Source: Entoloma clypeatum (lineage: Eukaryota; Basidiomycota; Agaricomycetes; Agaricales; Entolomataceae). From it: a DNA stretch of 64,000 bases. Below, one piece after another: positions 9,086-17,978 of this stretch. Position numbers and translations under genes: made by a program. Position 1 is the stretch's first letter, and each line of letters starts with the position of its first letter. The notes below the pieces were generated by a model. It was not told the origin of the DNA. It searched no databases and saw only the letters and a list, made by a program, of their open reading frames with translations. The DNA is taken from the NCBI GenBank assembly GCA_963565915.1, contig CAUXFO010000001.1, positions 1 to 64,000 of the forward strand, in the 5' to 3' direction.

Positions 9086-11885
9086 TGATCATATCTTGAA
9101 GTTGTTCGTCTGGATCCTGAACGCTTGCCTCTCAGCAGGGTTCTGGCCCGACGCATTCAAAATCTCAATGACCGTCATTATTTCTAAACCGAATAAGCCG
9201 GCGTATGACATTCCCAAAGCGTTTCGCCCCATCGTGCTCCTAAACACCCTGGGCAAACTATTTGAGAAAGCTATCGCTAACAGACTGCAATGGGAACTCG
9301 CCCGCTACGGTCTGCTACACCCAGGACAATTCAGAGGGGTTCGCCAGAACTCCACCGAAGATGCCGGACAATTCCTCACCCACCTCATTCGTGCGGGGTG
9401 GTCAAGGAAACTCAAGACTAGTGTCGTAGCCATTGACTTGGCACAATACTTTCCCTCTCTAAACCACTCGGTTATCGCGCTCATACTGGATAGGATGGGG
9501 TTCCCCGACACTGTCGTGGACTTCTTCTCCAACTACCTAGTAGGGAGGCAGACTCAATATGCCTGGGAGGACGACCTCTCAGACCTTTTCTCTGTGGACA
9601 TAGGCGTAGGTCAGGGCTCTGCCCTTTCCCCAGTGCTATCATCCATATACCTCGCCCCACTAATGTACGCGTTTCACGCCGAACATTCACAGGCTAGCCT
9701 CATCTCCTACGTAGATGACGGGACCATCATAGTCCAGTCCGAGACGTGGAAGGAGAACCTCGCCAAACTAAAAAAGGCATACAAATGTCTGTTCAAACTG
9801 ACTACAGCCCTTGGGCTTGTCCTCAAACATTCTAAATCGGAGGCATTCCATTTTTCCAGGAAGAATGGCGACGATGACCCCCCGGTAGACCTAGGATATG
9901 CGCCCTTCACAGGCGACACCCCTCTTGTCCCCAAGACCTTCTGGAGGTACTTGGGGTTCTTCTTTGATCGAAAGCTACTCTTCACTGAGCACGCCAAACG
10001 ATATGCCACTAAGGCTTTCTCTGCAACGGGAGCCTTACTCTCTCTGGGAAACTCAGTCCATGGACTTACGCCCAAACACAAGCGCACCCTATACCGATCG
10101 TGTATTCTACCGATCACTTTATATGGTGCCAATCTATGGAACTTCGACGGCGCCTGTAATAAGGGCGTCATCAAGTCTATCTCCAGAGTCCAGAGGCGTG
10201 CTGCCCTATGGATCCTGGGCGCCTTCCGTACCACCCCCACAGGGGCGGTCGAATCCCTTGCCGGCCTGCCCCCGGTGCATCTGCACCTAAAGAAGCTCTC
10301 CTGCAGAAACCGTGTCCGTATGCACTCCCTTGCACCACGACACATGACTGTCATGGTCTGCGATGAGGAAGACCCCTCAAAGCGACCATGGTACTCCCCG
10401 GAATTTATGTACAACCTCAAATCCCCCCTCGTTGATATCTGGGCATACCGTGCAAACGTGACTGTCCCCCTATCACCCTTCAACAACTACAATGAGCCAG
10501 GGAAACACGTCCTAGACCGCTTCCCCGACCGTATCATCCACGATATCACCCTTATCCGCGTCAAAACCGCTAAGGAGCGAGCCGAAGCCAGGAAGCTGCG
10601 CCTCATCACCCTTAACAAGGTGTTCGATGCCAACATCTGCTCTAACAAATCCGCTGTCATTGTCACCGACGCGGCTGTTCCCTCCCTCGTCTCGGGCCAT
10701 CAAGCTGTTGCAGCTTGGGAAACCTGGCACATGGGGTACTCCATCAATAAAGACTGGGCGGCTGGTGGCCTCGCAGTCTCTGACGACACTGAAACTCTAG
10801 CAATAGGACACGGGTTTTCCAACCTGGTCACTCTGCTAGGGGGACTATCCCAACTGGAAGAAATCCACATCTTCACCGACTCTGTTAACGCCATTCGGCG
10901 GGCCACAGACCCGGACCTCCACTCCTCGCAGGCAACTGCGCTCGCTATCATCAGTAACCTGGTCCCTTGGTTTGAGGAACCAGGCCTGAAATCCAAGGTC
11001 TTCTTCCACCATGTCCCTGATTGCTCGGACCATGGCTTCGAACCCCACCGTGCAGTGCATGACTTTGCCTCCTCGATTCACATCGAGTGTGGTGAATCGG
11101 CCTCCAGATCCCTCGACTTCAACATGAAACAATTCACAGACGACATGCTAGGCGACTGGAACAACCTGTACCAGTCCCCCAAGTATGTTGGCCGTCACTA
11201 CCAATTCCCGAGGTCGTGCGTTAGATGCCAAGACCACACTCGGGCCAAAAGAATGAAACCGTCCCACCTCAAGGGCGGTACATGGCTTAAGGATGTGGGT
11301 CACTCCCAATCCCTCACGGCTCAAATGGTTCGCGGCCTCACCAGTCACGCCCCAATTGGCCACTATCGACATAGGTTCAATATTGGCGACAAGACCAAAC
11401 AATGCGACTGTGGAACAGGGTCCGTCGAGGACTTCGCCCACGTACTATACAAATGTCTGCACCACCCCACTAGGCCCCCAGACATGCCCATCTTCTTGAG
11501 GAACACTCCCACCTGGGACAACTTCGGGAAATTCATCATGGATAACCCAGGGGTGTTTGCCTTCAGGGATCGTCCAATGCCCAACACAACCGTTGGCGGT
11601 AATCGCGTGGTAGTGCGCTGGGTTCAAAGGGGTGCAGCCCCCTCTGGCAAGCGAACACGATTGAAGGATAAGAACCGCACAGGTGCTTCTTTGGTGGGTA
11701 GGGCGCAGACACCCACCAGCACCGCTAACGGCCAACCTCACAAGGTTGGAGTGCTCTTGTATCACATGGCCGAATATTCGGGTGCGCATACTAACACGTT
11801 TGTTTATAACAGACTCCCCCGTCCTGGCGCGAGGACTTATCAGCTCGACGGAGCTTTGCGCCGCTTGTTCTTCTTGCGTACGTAG
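9084..11885 (+). pseudogene. LINE ORF2 3' part: RT, RNase H-like, zinc motif
   Basis: An uninterrupted frame of about 930 codons after the frameshift. RT blocks are FRPIVLLNTLGKLFEK, QFRGVRQNSTEDA, VVAIDLAQYFPSLNH, GVGQGSALSP, the catalytic ISYVDDG, and a thumb with WRYLGFFFD. Further on, VIVTDAA, IFTDSVNAI and a C-terminal His/Asp region suggest a divergent RNase H domain. CDCGTGSVEDFAHVLYKC is the C-terminal Cys-His motif common in Tad-clade elements. The ATG at 8982 lies in the wrong frame upstream of the shift and is not a real start. This part is well preserved, but ORF2 as a whole is broken. Confidence 0.88.
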
Positions 11886-11986
11886 GTCCTCAGACCAATG
11901 TAGTTTACTCTATGTCAAGCGGACTGTACCCCTAGTATACCGCTATATAAATTGTTGACCCAAAAAAAAAAAAAAAAAAAAAAAAA
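11886..11986 (+). other. LINE 3' UTR and poly(A) tail
   Basis: A short 3' UTR of about 75 bp ends in CCC and is followed by 25 consecutive A (11962-11986). The second copy of the 16-bp target duplication follows immediately, marking a target-primed reverse transcription insertion. Confidence 0.92.
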
Positions 11987-12140
11987 TGTTGGGAATGAGA
12001 GACAACTGTGGGGTGCAAGTAAGGGACACTGTTGGGCATATGGTGGCCATTGGCAGTTGGGCACCAGTGGGGGTGCAAGAAGAGGCTGTTGGGCATGAGG
12101 AACACCGTTGGGCATGAGTGGAGGTCGTTGAGGTGTGACA
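11987..12140. repeat. Degenerate 20-bp minisatellite, part 3
   Basis: Continuation of the array interrupted by the LINE, starting with the 16-bp TSD (11987-12002) and fading after about 12140. Units again carry GTTGGGCATGAG-type cores. Confidence 0.75.
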
Positions 12141-12831
12141 GCATCAAGGTTGAGGGAGGAATGGGAGGAACAGAGTGGTGGGTGAGAGCAAGATCAATTC
12201 CATAACCACAGAAACCTAAATGACAAACCTTAAACTCGGTGAAATCCGGCGGAGATTGAAATGACTTGGAACAAAAATCATCTTGTTGATGATTGCCCTG
12301 AAGGGAAGTTCAGCAAAAATCTCATGTTTCTGAATATGTATGGCACAAAATAGGTAGATCTGCATAATTCTGATACACAGGCAAAATTAGATACTCCACC
12401 GAAAAATATCACCCAGTACACAGAGATATGGAATGTGCTATCAAATGCTACCATAGCTACTGTGGTCTACAGAATGATGGTTGCAGGTATCGGGGCTGCA
12501 GGGCTCTGGCTGGGTGAGCTGTAGTCAAATACTTTTTCCTTATGAACTATGTTGTGGTATGAGTGGTATGGCAAGCTATGGAGCATGGCTGATGTATATC
12601 ATGGAGATATAACATCAGCCTTGGCATTGTAGCCCAAAGCTTTTTCCTGATGGGGTGGAGGGGGTCTCGGTCATGAAAAAAAATATTTTGACACCCCAAA
12701 TCAATGACATCATATGAGCTAAATAGGTAGTCTGATGCCCTTGTCGGGCAAGAAGAAGAGCAAATGAAGCCTTGAGGATCTCTCTTGGATCCTCAACAAT
12801 ATTTGACGGACAACTTGTAGGTGTCACGTAG
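12141..12831. other. No gene recognised
   Basis: About 690 bp without a recognisable coding frame or terminal repeat. The first part (GGTGGGTGAGAG) resembles sequence beside the minisatellite in the MITE at 43265-44405, so it may be decayed copy of that element. Confidence 0.4.
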
Positions 12832-13431
12832 TGTGTTTCTCAACGTCGGAAAATGTCGGATGAGTCGGAGCAGTCGGAGCGGAGTAGTGGAAGAGCGGAT
12901 GGGACAAGTCCGACGTCTTGCAGAAGGACCTGGCTTCAACTTATGTGTTGCGCCCCAGTCTTTGATGTGGTCCTAGATTTCAGATTGGCAGATGTCGGAG
13001 GGTGAGAGGAGCAGATGTGCGGAGCAGATGTGCGGAGGTGGAGATGTGAGAATGAGGATGAGGACGAAAGGCAAAGGAGTAGATTGGTGAGACATATGGC
13101 AACATATAGTGACATATAATATTCAAACTGAGGAACTACGACAGAATTCATACTACTTATAGTAAACCAGAAGTGGGTCAGTAACTACTATAGGTAAGGT
13201 GTGGATGTCGGAGTTACTCATCGGAGCAATCGGAGTACGGAGAGGAGCAAATGCAAAATCAACATCAAGATGTCTACTTGTCAGCATAATTAGAATGTTA
13301 ACTAGTAGAGATGTCAATAAGTACTATTATAAAAATCGTCGGATGTCGGACCGGATAAAACATTGGAGTCGTTGGATGTGTCAGATGTATGAATTGCATG
13401 GTTATGACAGTAGGCAGTATGTGTGAAACAT
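12832..13431 (-). repeat. Decayed solo LTR related to Gypsy E
   Basis: The stretch is rich in GTCGGA and matches the reverse complement of the Gypsy E LTR in several ordered blocks. A GGCTTCAACTT.TGTGTTGCGCCC-type block at about 12929-12953 matches the E segment near 50285-50315. ATATTCAAACTGA near 13121 matches the E transcription-start region, and many TCGGA words lie between. The ends (TGTG... and ...GTGAAACA) are approximate, and I could not fix a target duplication. No internal region accompanies it. Confidence 0.6.
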
Positions 13432-13590
13432 TGTAGTGTCTGACTCCTTTTCACTGTGTCTTGAGCTCAATGTCTAGGCAATGGCATGGATAATTCTGTG
13501 GGTACCCAGAGGCTGACCCTTACCCTTACCCTCATGGGAAATGACCCACCTATCCACGGGTTTTAAAAGCATGGGTATGGAGGGTTAAGC
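13432..13590. other. Short spacer, no gene
   Basis: 160 bp with no coding signal. It includes a CCCTTACCCTTACCCT run near 13517-13532 that looks superficially telomeric but is too short and of the wrong unit. Confidence 0.4.
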
Positions 13591-14220
13591 ACACACCATT
13601 CTACCTTAACTATGGTTTGCATTCTTGAAAGGGAGAACTTGTGTTGGAAGACACCAACCTGGCTGCCAACGACTTCTTGAAAAAACTCAAACAGACATGA
13701 GAAGAAGCCAATGCAGCACTGAAACAGGCACAGGATCAGATGAAGAAGACAGTTGACACATGATGGAGTCCATCTCAGAACTACCACATTGGAGACAAGA
13801 TGTGGCTGGAAGGGACTAACATCAGGACCAACCATCCCTTGAAGAAACTCGATGCACTCTGACATGACCCATTCAAGGTCCTAGAAAAGAAAGGGGCTAG
13901 TGTGTACCTTCTTGATCTTCCAAAAACTTGGAAAATGATTCACCCTGTGTTCAACAAGACCCTGTTGTCACCATATGAAACTCTGAAGTATGCCATCCAG
14001 AAGAAGAAGCCAGCCCCTGATCTGATCATCATTGAAGGATGAGAAGAGTACCATGTTTCCATAATTCTGGACTCTCAGAAATTCTGTGGAAAGATCCAAT
14101 ACCTTGTCCAATGGGAAGGGTATGGCCCAGAAGAGAACACATGGGAACCACAGACTAATGTTCAGAATGCTCAAGACTTGATCTGTGATTTCCATCAGCA
14201 GAACCTGTCACATCCATGAT
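13591..14220 (+). pseudogene. Gypsy G integrase C-terminus and chromodomain remnant
   Basis: Translations matching Gypsy A pol (linker KLKQA.EEANAALKQAQDQMKKT, then [16 protein letters not shown]) are interrupted by TGA codons. One follows Lys-Gln-Thr at about 13697, where Gypsy B has CGA. LVQWEGY...TWEP is the chromodomain core. The segment has no start and is not expressible. Confidence 0.85.
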
Positions 14221-14344
14221 AAAATATAACTTCAGAACCCATAACAGCATTGACCTCATCAGTCAACCAATCCACTGAGTTCCCTACTCTAGTCTTCTGC
14301 CCAACATGCCCTTCTTCCTCTATCTCTCCAACATCCTCTCCAGC

Positions 14345-14716
14345 ATGTCCAACATCACCACCGCTTCCATCTCCACCGTCGACATTAACCCCGCCATTTC
14401 TGCCCTTATGAATGAAGCACTCTCTATGAGAGACCAGATCCATGCCCTTAAAACTTCTCTTGCTGACATCCTTCATTGGCAAATGCATATTCGACTCCAT
14501 TCATTATCCAACCTCCCTGTCACCCCAAACTCTGAGGAGAAACAAATTCTCAGAAATTATATCAACACTCTCATTATTGAGAATAGACAAATTTGCCTGG
14601 CTGTCAAGGGTCTTGAACTTGCCATTGCCATCAATGAGGAGTTGATACATGACTGGAGTCTCAAAGAGAATCTGAACTGGTCCGATCCCAACAACAACAA
14701 GGGATGGGGACAGTGA
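14345..14716 (+). CDS. Post-pol accessory ORF, copy G (123 aa)
   Basis: An open frame of 123 residues starting MSNITTAS, in sense orientation between the chromodomain and the 3' LTR. It is clearly homologous to the ORFs at 21711-22082 and 36798-37166. The shared core includes EALSMRDQIHAL, QMHIRLH and EEKQIL, and it ends in an acidic-aromatic DW...W.DP tail. The composition predicts mostly helix. I recognise no domain. The frame remains open although neighbouring pol is riddled with stops, which argues for past selection on the protein or for chance in a short, CGA-poor frame. Function unknown. Confidence 0.6.
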   Translation: MSNITTASISTVDINPAISALMNEALSMRDQIHALKTSLADILHWQMHIRLHSLSNLPVTPNSEEKQILRNYINTLIIENRQICLAVKGLELAIAINEELIHDWSLKENLNWSDPNNNKGWGQ

Positions 14717-14750
14717 CTCTGTGAGGACACAGAGCTTGAGGAGGGGAACA

Positions 14751-15124
14751 TGTTACAGACTATACGCTATGTTGATGACCTCATCATTCTTTTTACTCAT
14801 TGGCCTGCCTCGGTGCCCTCTTACTTATTCACTATGACACAGCATCTCCTTTTTCTCACTTCACTCCCATGCTGACTTGCCTTCTGCAGTAGTATTACTC
14901 ACTCCGCAGTATGTATGACTCATGGTACATAGCCTTCTGCAGTCACCTTACTCATGTGCACTGCCTTCCGCAGTACTGACTCATTCGCTACCGCTCATAG
15001 TCAGTACTATACAAACCTCCTGTACCATAGCTACATTCCTTAGATTTAGCAATCATATTGCTCTTTGCCTTTCCACTTCCTGCATACTCTGCCAGAACCT
15101 TGGAATGGTTTGTTAAGCATAACA
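14751..15124 (+). repeat. Gypsy G 3' LTR (C-type U3)
   Basis: A 374-bp LTR from TGTTACAGAC to AAGCATAACA with the family's R/U5 (TTAGATTTAGCAATC) and a TATA-like CTATACAAACC. Its U3 resembles Gypsy C and the two solo LTRs more than Gypsy A or B. Confidence 0.85.
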
Positions 15125-15882
15125 AGAGTGCTCTGTAGTACTCCCAGGACCAATCAGGGTTTGCTGATGAACAAATTTCAAGGCACATGTCATGAGCATA
15201 ACAATTGAAATCCCTCTCGAATTTACCTTGGAAAAAGAACTTGAAATGCTATGTCTCGCAATCAAGGAAGAAAAGATTCATCTAGCAACCAAGGTTTGTC
15301 CCACTTGATCAATTGTCTCTGACCCAGCTAATCAATGAGTCTCAAGGCAACTGTGGCTGGTATTGGCATCCTCTCATCAAAGCCTTGTGAGTATGCAGTC
15401 TGACCAATCATGTTCTCACCCACGTGTAAGAAGGAAACAGGCGAGCAACATGCAAGACTTGTCAAAACAGTTCTAACAGCCTGCAACAATCATAAAACTC
15501 GGAACAACTGGACATATCACATGGTATCTATAGCCTCAGATGGGAAATCAAAGTGTGGAGATGTGCTCGTAATTTTAACCATGACCTCCTAATTTTGTAT
15601 CTTTATAATTTGATTAAATTTAAAATCTCATATTATATTTACATATTATAAAATTAAATACAATTTTTATTTCATTTTTTTCTGTTCAAGTTATCCCCGA
15701 GATCTCCAATCTATGAGCAGCTTCATCGGCTCACGTTCATGAACTTGCTTGTCGGGCCTGATGATATCACCATTGACAAGGACTTCAAGCATATTGATAA
15801 GTGTCAAAGAAACATCTGGCTTCGTAACAAGGGCATTGAGATATTGGGATGCCACATCACACCCCCTGTTCTTCACATTCAT
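15125..15882 (+). pseudogene. Gene X, piece 1 (transposase-like protein)
   Basis: Interrupted coding remnants including WTYHMVSIASDGKSK at about 15508-15555 and MNLLVGPDDITIDKDFKHID at about 15739-15798, then GCHITPPVLHIH running to the Gypsy A insertion. From memory this resembles a large, highly repeated agaricomycete protein family with a transposase-like character (SDGE...RRG, LVGDDD.T.DKDYKH, ITP..L). I know no accepted name. An AT-rich segment at about 15595-15680 lacks homology and could be an intron or an insertion. The last codons join in frame to 22505 when Gypsy A is removed. Confidence 0.6.
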
Positions 15883-16270
15883 TGTTACGGACTTACCGGT
15901 TTGTATGTTACGCACTTTTCCCTTGCATTGTACCTTCGTTATTTCTTTGACTCATCAGACCGCTTACTCATTTACCTTTACTCTACCATTCTCCTTTAGT
16001 ATACTTCGCTCCCGCGCTGACTCGCACTCCGCAGTAGGGATTACTCAGTCCGCAGTCGTCTGACTCACTTCGCACTGCCTTTCCGCAGTTACTGACTCAT
16101 CCGCACTGCCTTCCGCAGCTACTGACTCACTCGCTACCGCTCGTAGCCAGTACTATATAAACCCCATGTACCATAGCTACATTGCTTAGATTTAGCAATC
16201 ACTTTGCTCTTCGCCTTTCCACTTCCTGCATACTCTGCCCGAACCTTGGAAGGGTTTGTTAAGCATAACA
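15883..16270 (+). repeat. Gypsy A 5' LTR
   Basis: A 388-bp LTR starting TGTTACGGAC and ending AAGCATAACA. U3 contains several copies of a TGACTCACTCCGCA-like element (alternating GACTCA and CCGCAGT), which may be activator sites because GACTCA resembles an AP-1/Gcn4 core. A TATA box lies at 16154. Confidence 0.9.
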
Positions 16271-16283
16271 AGTTGCTAAATCT
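16154..16283 (+). promoter_or_regulatory. Gypsy A TATA, transcript start/self-primer and PBS
   Basis: TATATAA at 16154-16160 is followed 34 bp downstream by AGATTTAGCAA (16188-16198), a good position for the RNA 5' end. The first bases after the LTR contain TTGCTAAATCT (16273-16283), its exact 11-nt reverse complement. This is the arrangement of self-primed Tf1/sushi-type retrotransposons, where the folded 5' end of the RNA primes its own reverse transcription and no tRNA is used. The same pair exists in Gypsy B and C. Confidence 0.85.
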
Positions 16284-17059
16284 CGTTAGGTTCGCCCAGA
16301 GCGAAGAGAGCAACTACCAGACGAGTCAAGACGTCGCGCTTCTTTGAAGACTTCACCAGTAACCCATTCAGCACGCCAGAAGCCTGACAGGAGGAGCTAA
16401 GTCCTCGAGACAGTATCGATTTTACACTCATCCAGCAGTACATCGAATCGGAGATCCGTCGCATCCTACAGCAGGTGCTTGACGAAGAACTAGACAACGA
16501 TGAGCATCGCCCCCACGGCGAGATAGCAGAGAGCATCCATCTTGCTCGGCAACACCAGATCACGCATTACAACGCCCGACAGAACGAACTCGAAAGCTTT
16601 CGCGTTCAAGAAGGACCTCAGACAGGTCGGATCACAGAGATCAGAGAGTTTATCAGTGTCCAGACAACCGTTATCAGAAGATTGATTAGGACGCTCACCT
16701 CGAGACGTCCCAGAGCCACATCATCACGTCTTACTCAAAGCAGCAGATCTACGCCCACTTCACCATTGAAGAACAACAAACCGAGTACAACCGCTGGGCA
16801 CGAAACGAGAGACTTGACCCCTTCTCGAGACCAACAGACGCGCAGGAACAGAGATTCCTTAGAGATTTACAGAGGAAATACTCTGAACGCTTTGCCACCG
16901 ATTCCGCCGACGAGTCCCCTGACGAATTTACTTTTGACTCCGCGCAGTCAGATATCGAACAGATGCCTAGAACAGGGACTCATTTTCAATCCTTACCTGT
17001 ATCCCGAACCCCATCTTCATCCCAACAACCCGACTCCTCTTCTCCTCCGCAGACTCTAA
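16280..17059 (+). pseudogene. Gypsy A 5' gag frame
   Basis: A frame opening just after the primer-binding site and reading RATTRRVKTSRFFEDF, then a Glu-rich helical segment (QQYIESEIRRILQQV). It is broken by a TGA at 16385-16387 where Gypsy B has CGA. No ATG is conserved among the copies (A and B have ACG where C has ATG at about 59358), so the start is uncertain. The frame overlaps the CCHC-bearing gag frame, which continues in the -1 register. The same two-frame layout occurs in B and C. Confidence 0.55.
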
Positions 17060-17928
17060 ACATGGCAGAAGCTCCGGCTGTACAAACAATGGATACATCC
17101 GAGATCATCAAGGATCCTGGGATGTTCAAGGACAGATACATCTTCGACGAGTGGTGGAAAGCCACCAAACTATACATCAGGTTCCAAAAGAGCCTCACAG
17201 ACGATCAGAAGATTCTTGCGGTGTTATCCCGCATGATGGAAGGGTCCGGCAGGCACTGGGCCAGTAACAAGTTAGACGCTCTTGCCGTTGACAATGAGAA
17301 CATCACCTGGCTAGGTTTTTCCGATGATATCGCCACACGATTCTCCATTGCCAACAAGTCGGTCGCTGCCAAAGTGAGACTCGAAGTCCTGAAACAAGAG
17401 AAATGCACTGTTGATGAATTCTTGGATGAATTTGAAGAACTCTTGAAACTGTCAAACCTTGGCGAAGAAACTGGGAAATACATCCTAGAGAAGAACGTCA
17501 ACCGCAGAATCTCTGAACAAGTGGCCAGCGATGGCAAGACATACACCGATTACGCAAAGGAGATCCGAAACAAGGGACGACAGATGGAAGGACATGCACT
17601 GGCCATCCGAGGTGGCGGCGACATGCGCACCGGATCAGGTACCACTTATGGTGGTCAGGGCAAAGCCATGGAGATCGACAAAGCAGGAGTAGCCCGTTGC
17701 TACAACTGTCAGCGCTTCGGTCATCTGGCTAAAGACTGTAGTGCTCCAAAGAAGAAAGATGGTCGCAAGTGTTTCAACTGTGACCAAGAAGGCCATATCG
17801 CGCGCAACTGCCGCAAGCCGAAGAAGAACTCTGGAAGGGTTAGGAAGGTGTCCGAGGAAGATGCCGAGAATGACGAAACCACAATCTTAGAAGCCGACGA
17901 GAAGGATTTTCCCGAAGGGTCCGATTAA
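16690..17928 (+). CDS. Gypsy A gag with two CCHC knuckles
   Basis: An open frame from a stop at 16687 to TAA at 17926-17928; the first ATG-led segment begins at 16963. It contains the retrotransposon gag core (EWWKATKLYIRFQ, WLGFSDDIATRF, EFLDEFEELLKLS) and two zinc knuckles, CYNCQRFGHLAKDC and CFNCDQEGHIARNC. It ends in an acidic tail. Its product would form the particle and bind the element RNA. Pol lies in the -1 frame and is open through the gag stop, so Gag-Pol probably needs a -1 frameshift. Confidence 0.85.
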   Translation, partial: DAHLETSQSHIITSYSKQQIYAHFTIEEQQTEYNRWARNERLDPFSRPTDAQEQRFLRDLQRKYSERFATDSADESPDEFTFDSAQSDIEQMPRTGTHFQSLPVSRTPSSSQQPDSSSPPQTLNMAEAPAVQTMDTSEIIKDPGMFKDRYIFDEWWKATKLYIRFQKSLTDDQKILAVLSRMMEGSGRHWASNKLDALAVDNENITWLGFSDDIATRFSIANKSVAAKVRLEVLKQEKCTVDEFLDEFEELLKLSNLGEETGKYILEKNVNRRISEQVASDGKTYTDYAKEIRNKGRQMEGHALAIRGGGDMRTGSGTTYGGQGKAMEIDKAGVARCYNCQRFGHLAKDCSAPKKKDGRKCFNCDQEGHIARNCRKPKKNSGRVRKVSEEDAENDETTILEADEKDFPEGSD

Positions 17929-17978
17929 ACGACGCTAAGTCGCGACCCTTATCTATTAAACGGACTTGCTTGCCTTGT

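Larger units (their letters stand above)
7004..11986 (+). mobile_element. Tad-like LINE with Pol III-like 5' end
   Basis: A non-LTR retrotransposon bounded by a perfect 16-bp target-site duplication TGTTGGGAATGAGAGA (6988-7003 and 11987-12002) and ending in 25 A residues (11962-11986). It contains part of an AP-type endonuclease, a full RT, an RNase H-like region and a C-terminal Cys/His motif. There is no ORF1, and the N-terminus of the endonuclease is missing, so the copy has an internal deletion joining a long 5' leader to the middle of ORF2. One TGA and one frameshift also break ORF2. The 5' terminus is a tRNA-like Pol III promoter. Confidence 0.93.
13591..15124 (+). mobile_element. Gypsy G, 5'-truncated element (3' end only)
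   Basis: The 3' third of an element related to Gypsy A and B: integrase C-terminus, chromodomain, the small post-pol ORF, a polypurine tract (GAGGAGGGGAACA) and a 374-bp LTR (14751-15124). Homology begins abruptly at about 13591, in integrase sequence equivalent to 20946 in Gypsy A. The pol part is full of stops, several at positions where relatives have CGA. Confidence 0.88.

Noticed and set aside
8353..9156. Long minus-strand frame (267 codons) opposite the LINE
   Set aside because: The plus strand encodes clear endonuclease and RT motifs; the reverse frame shows none and crosses the LINE frameshift.
13517..13532. Telomere-like CCCTTACCCTTACCCT
   Set aside because: Too short, and the unit is not the CCCTAA typical of basidiomycete telomeres.
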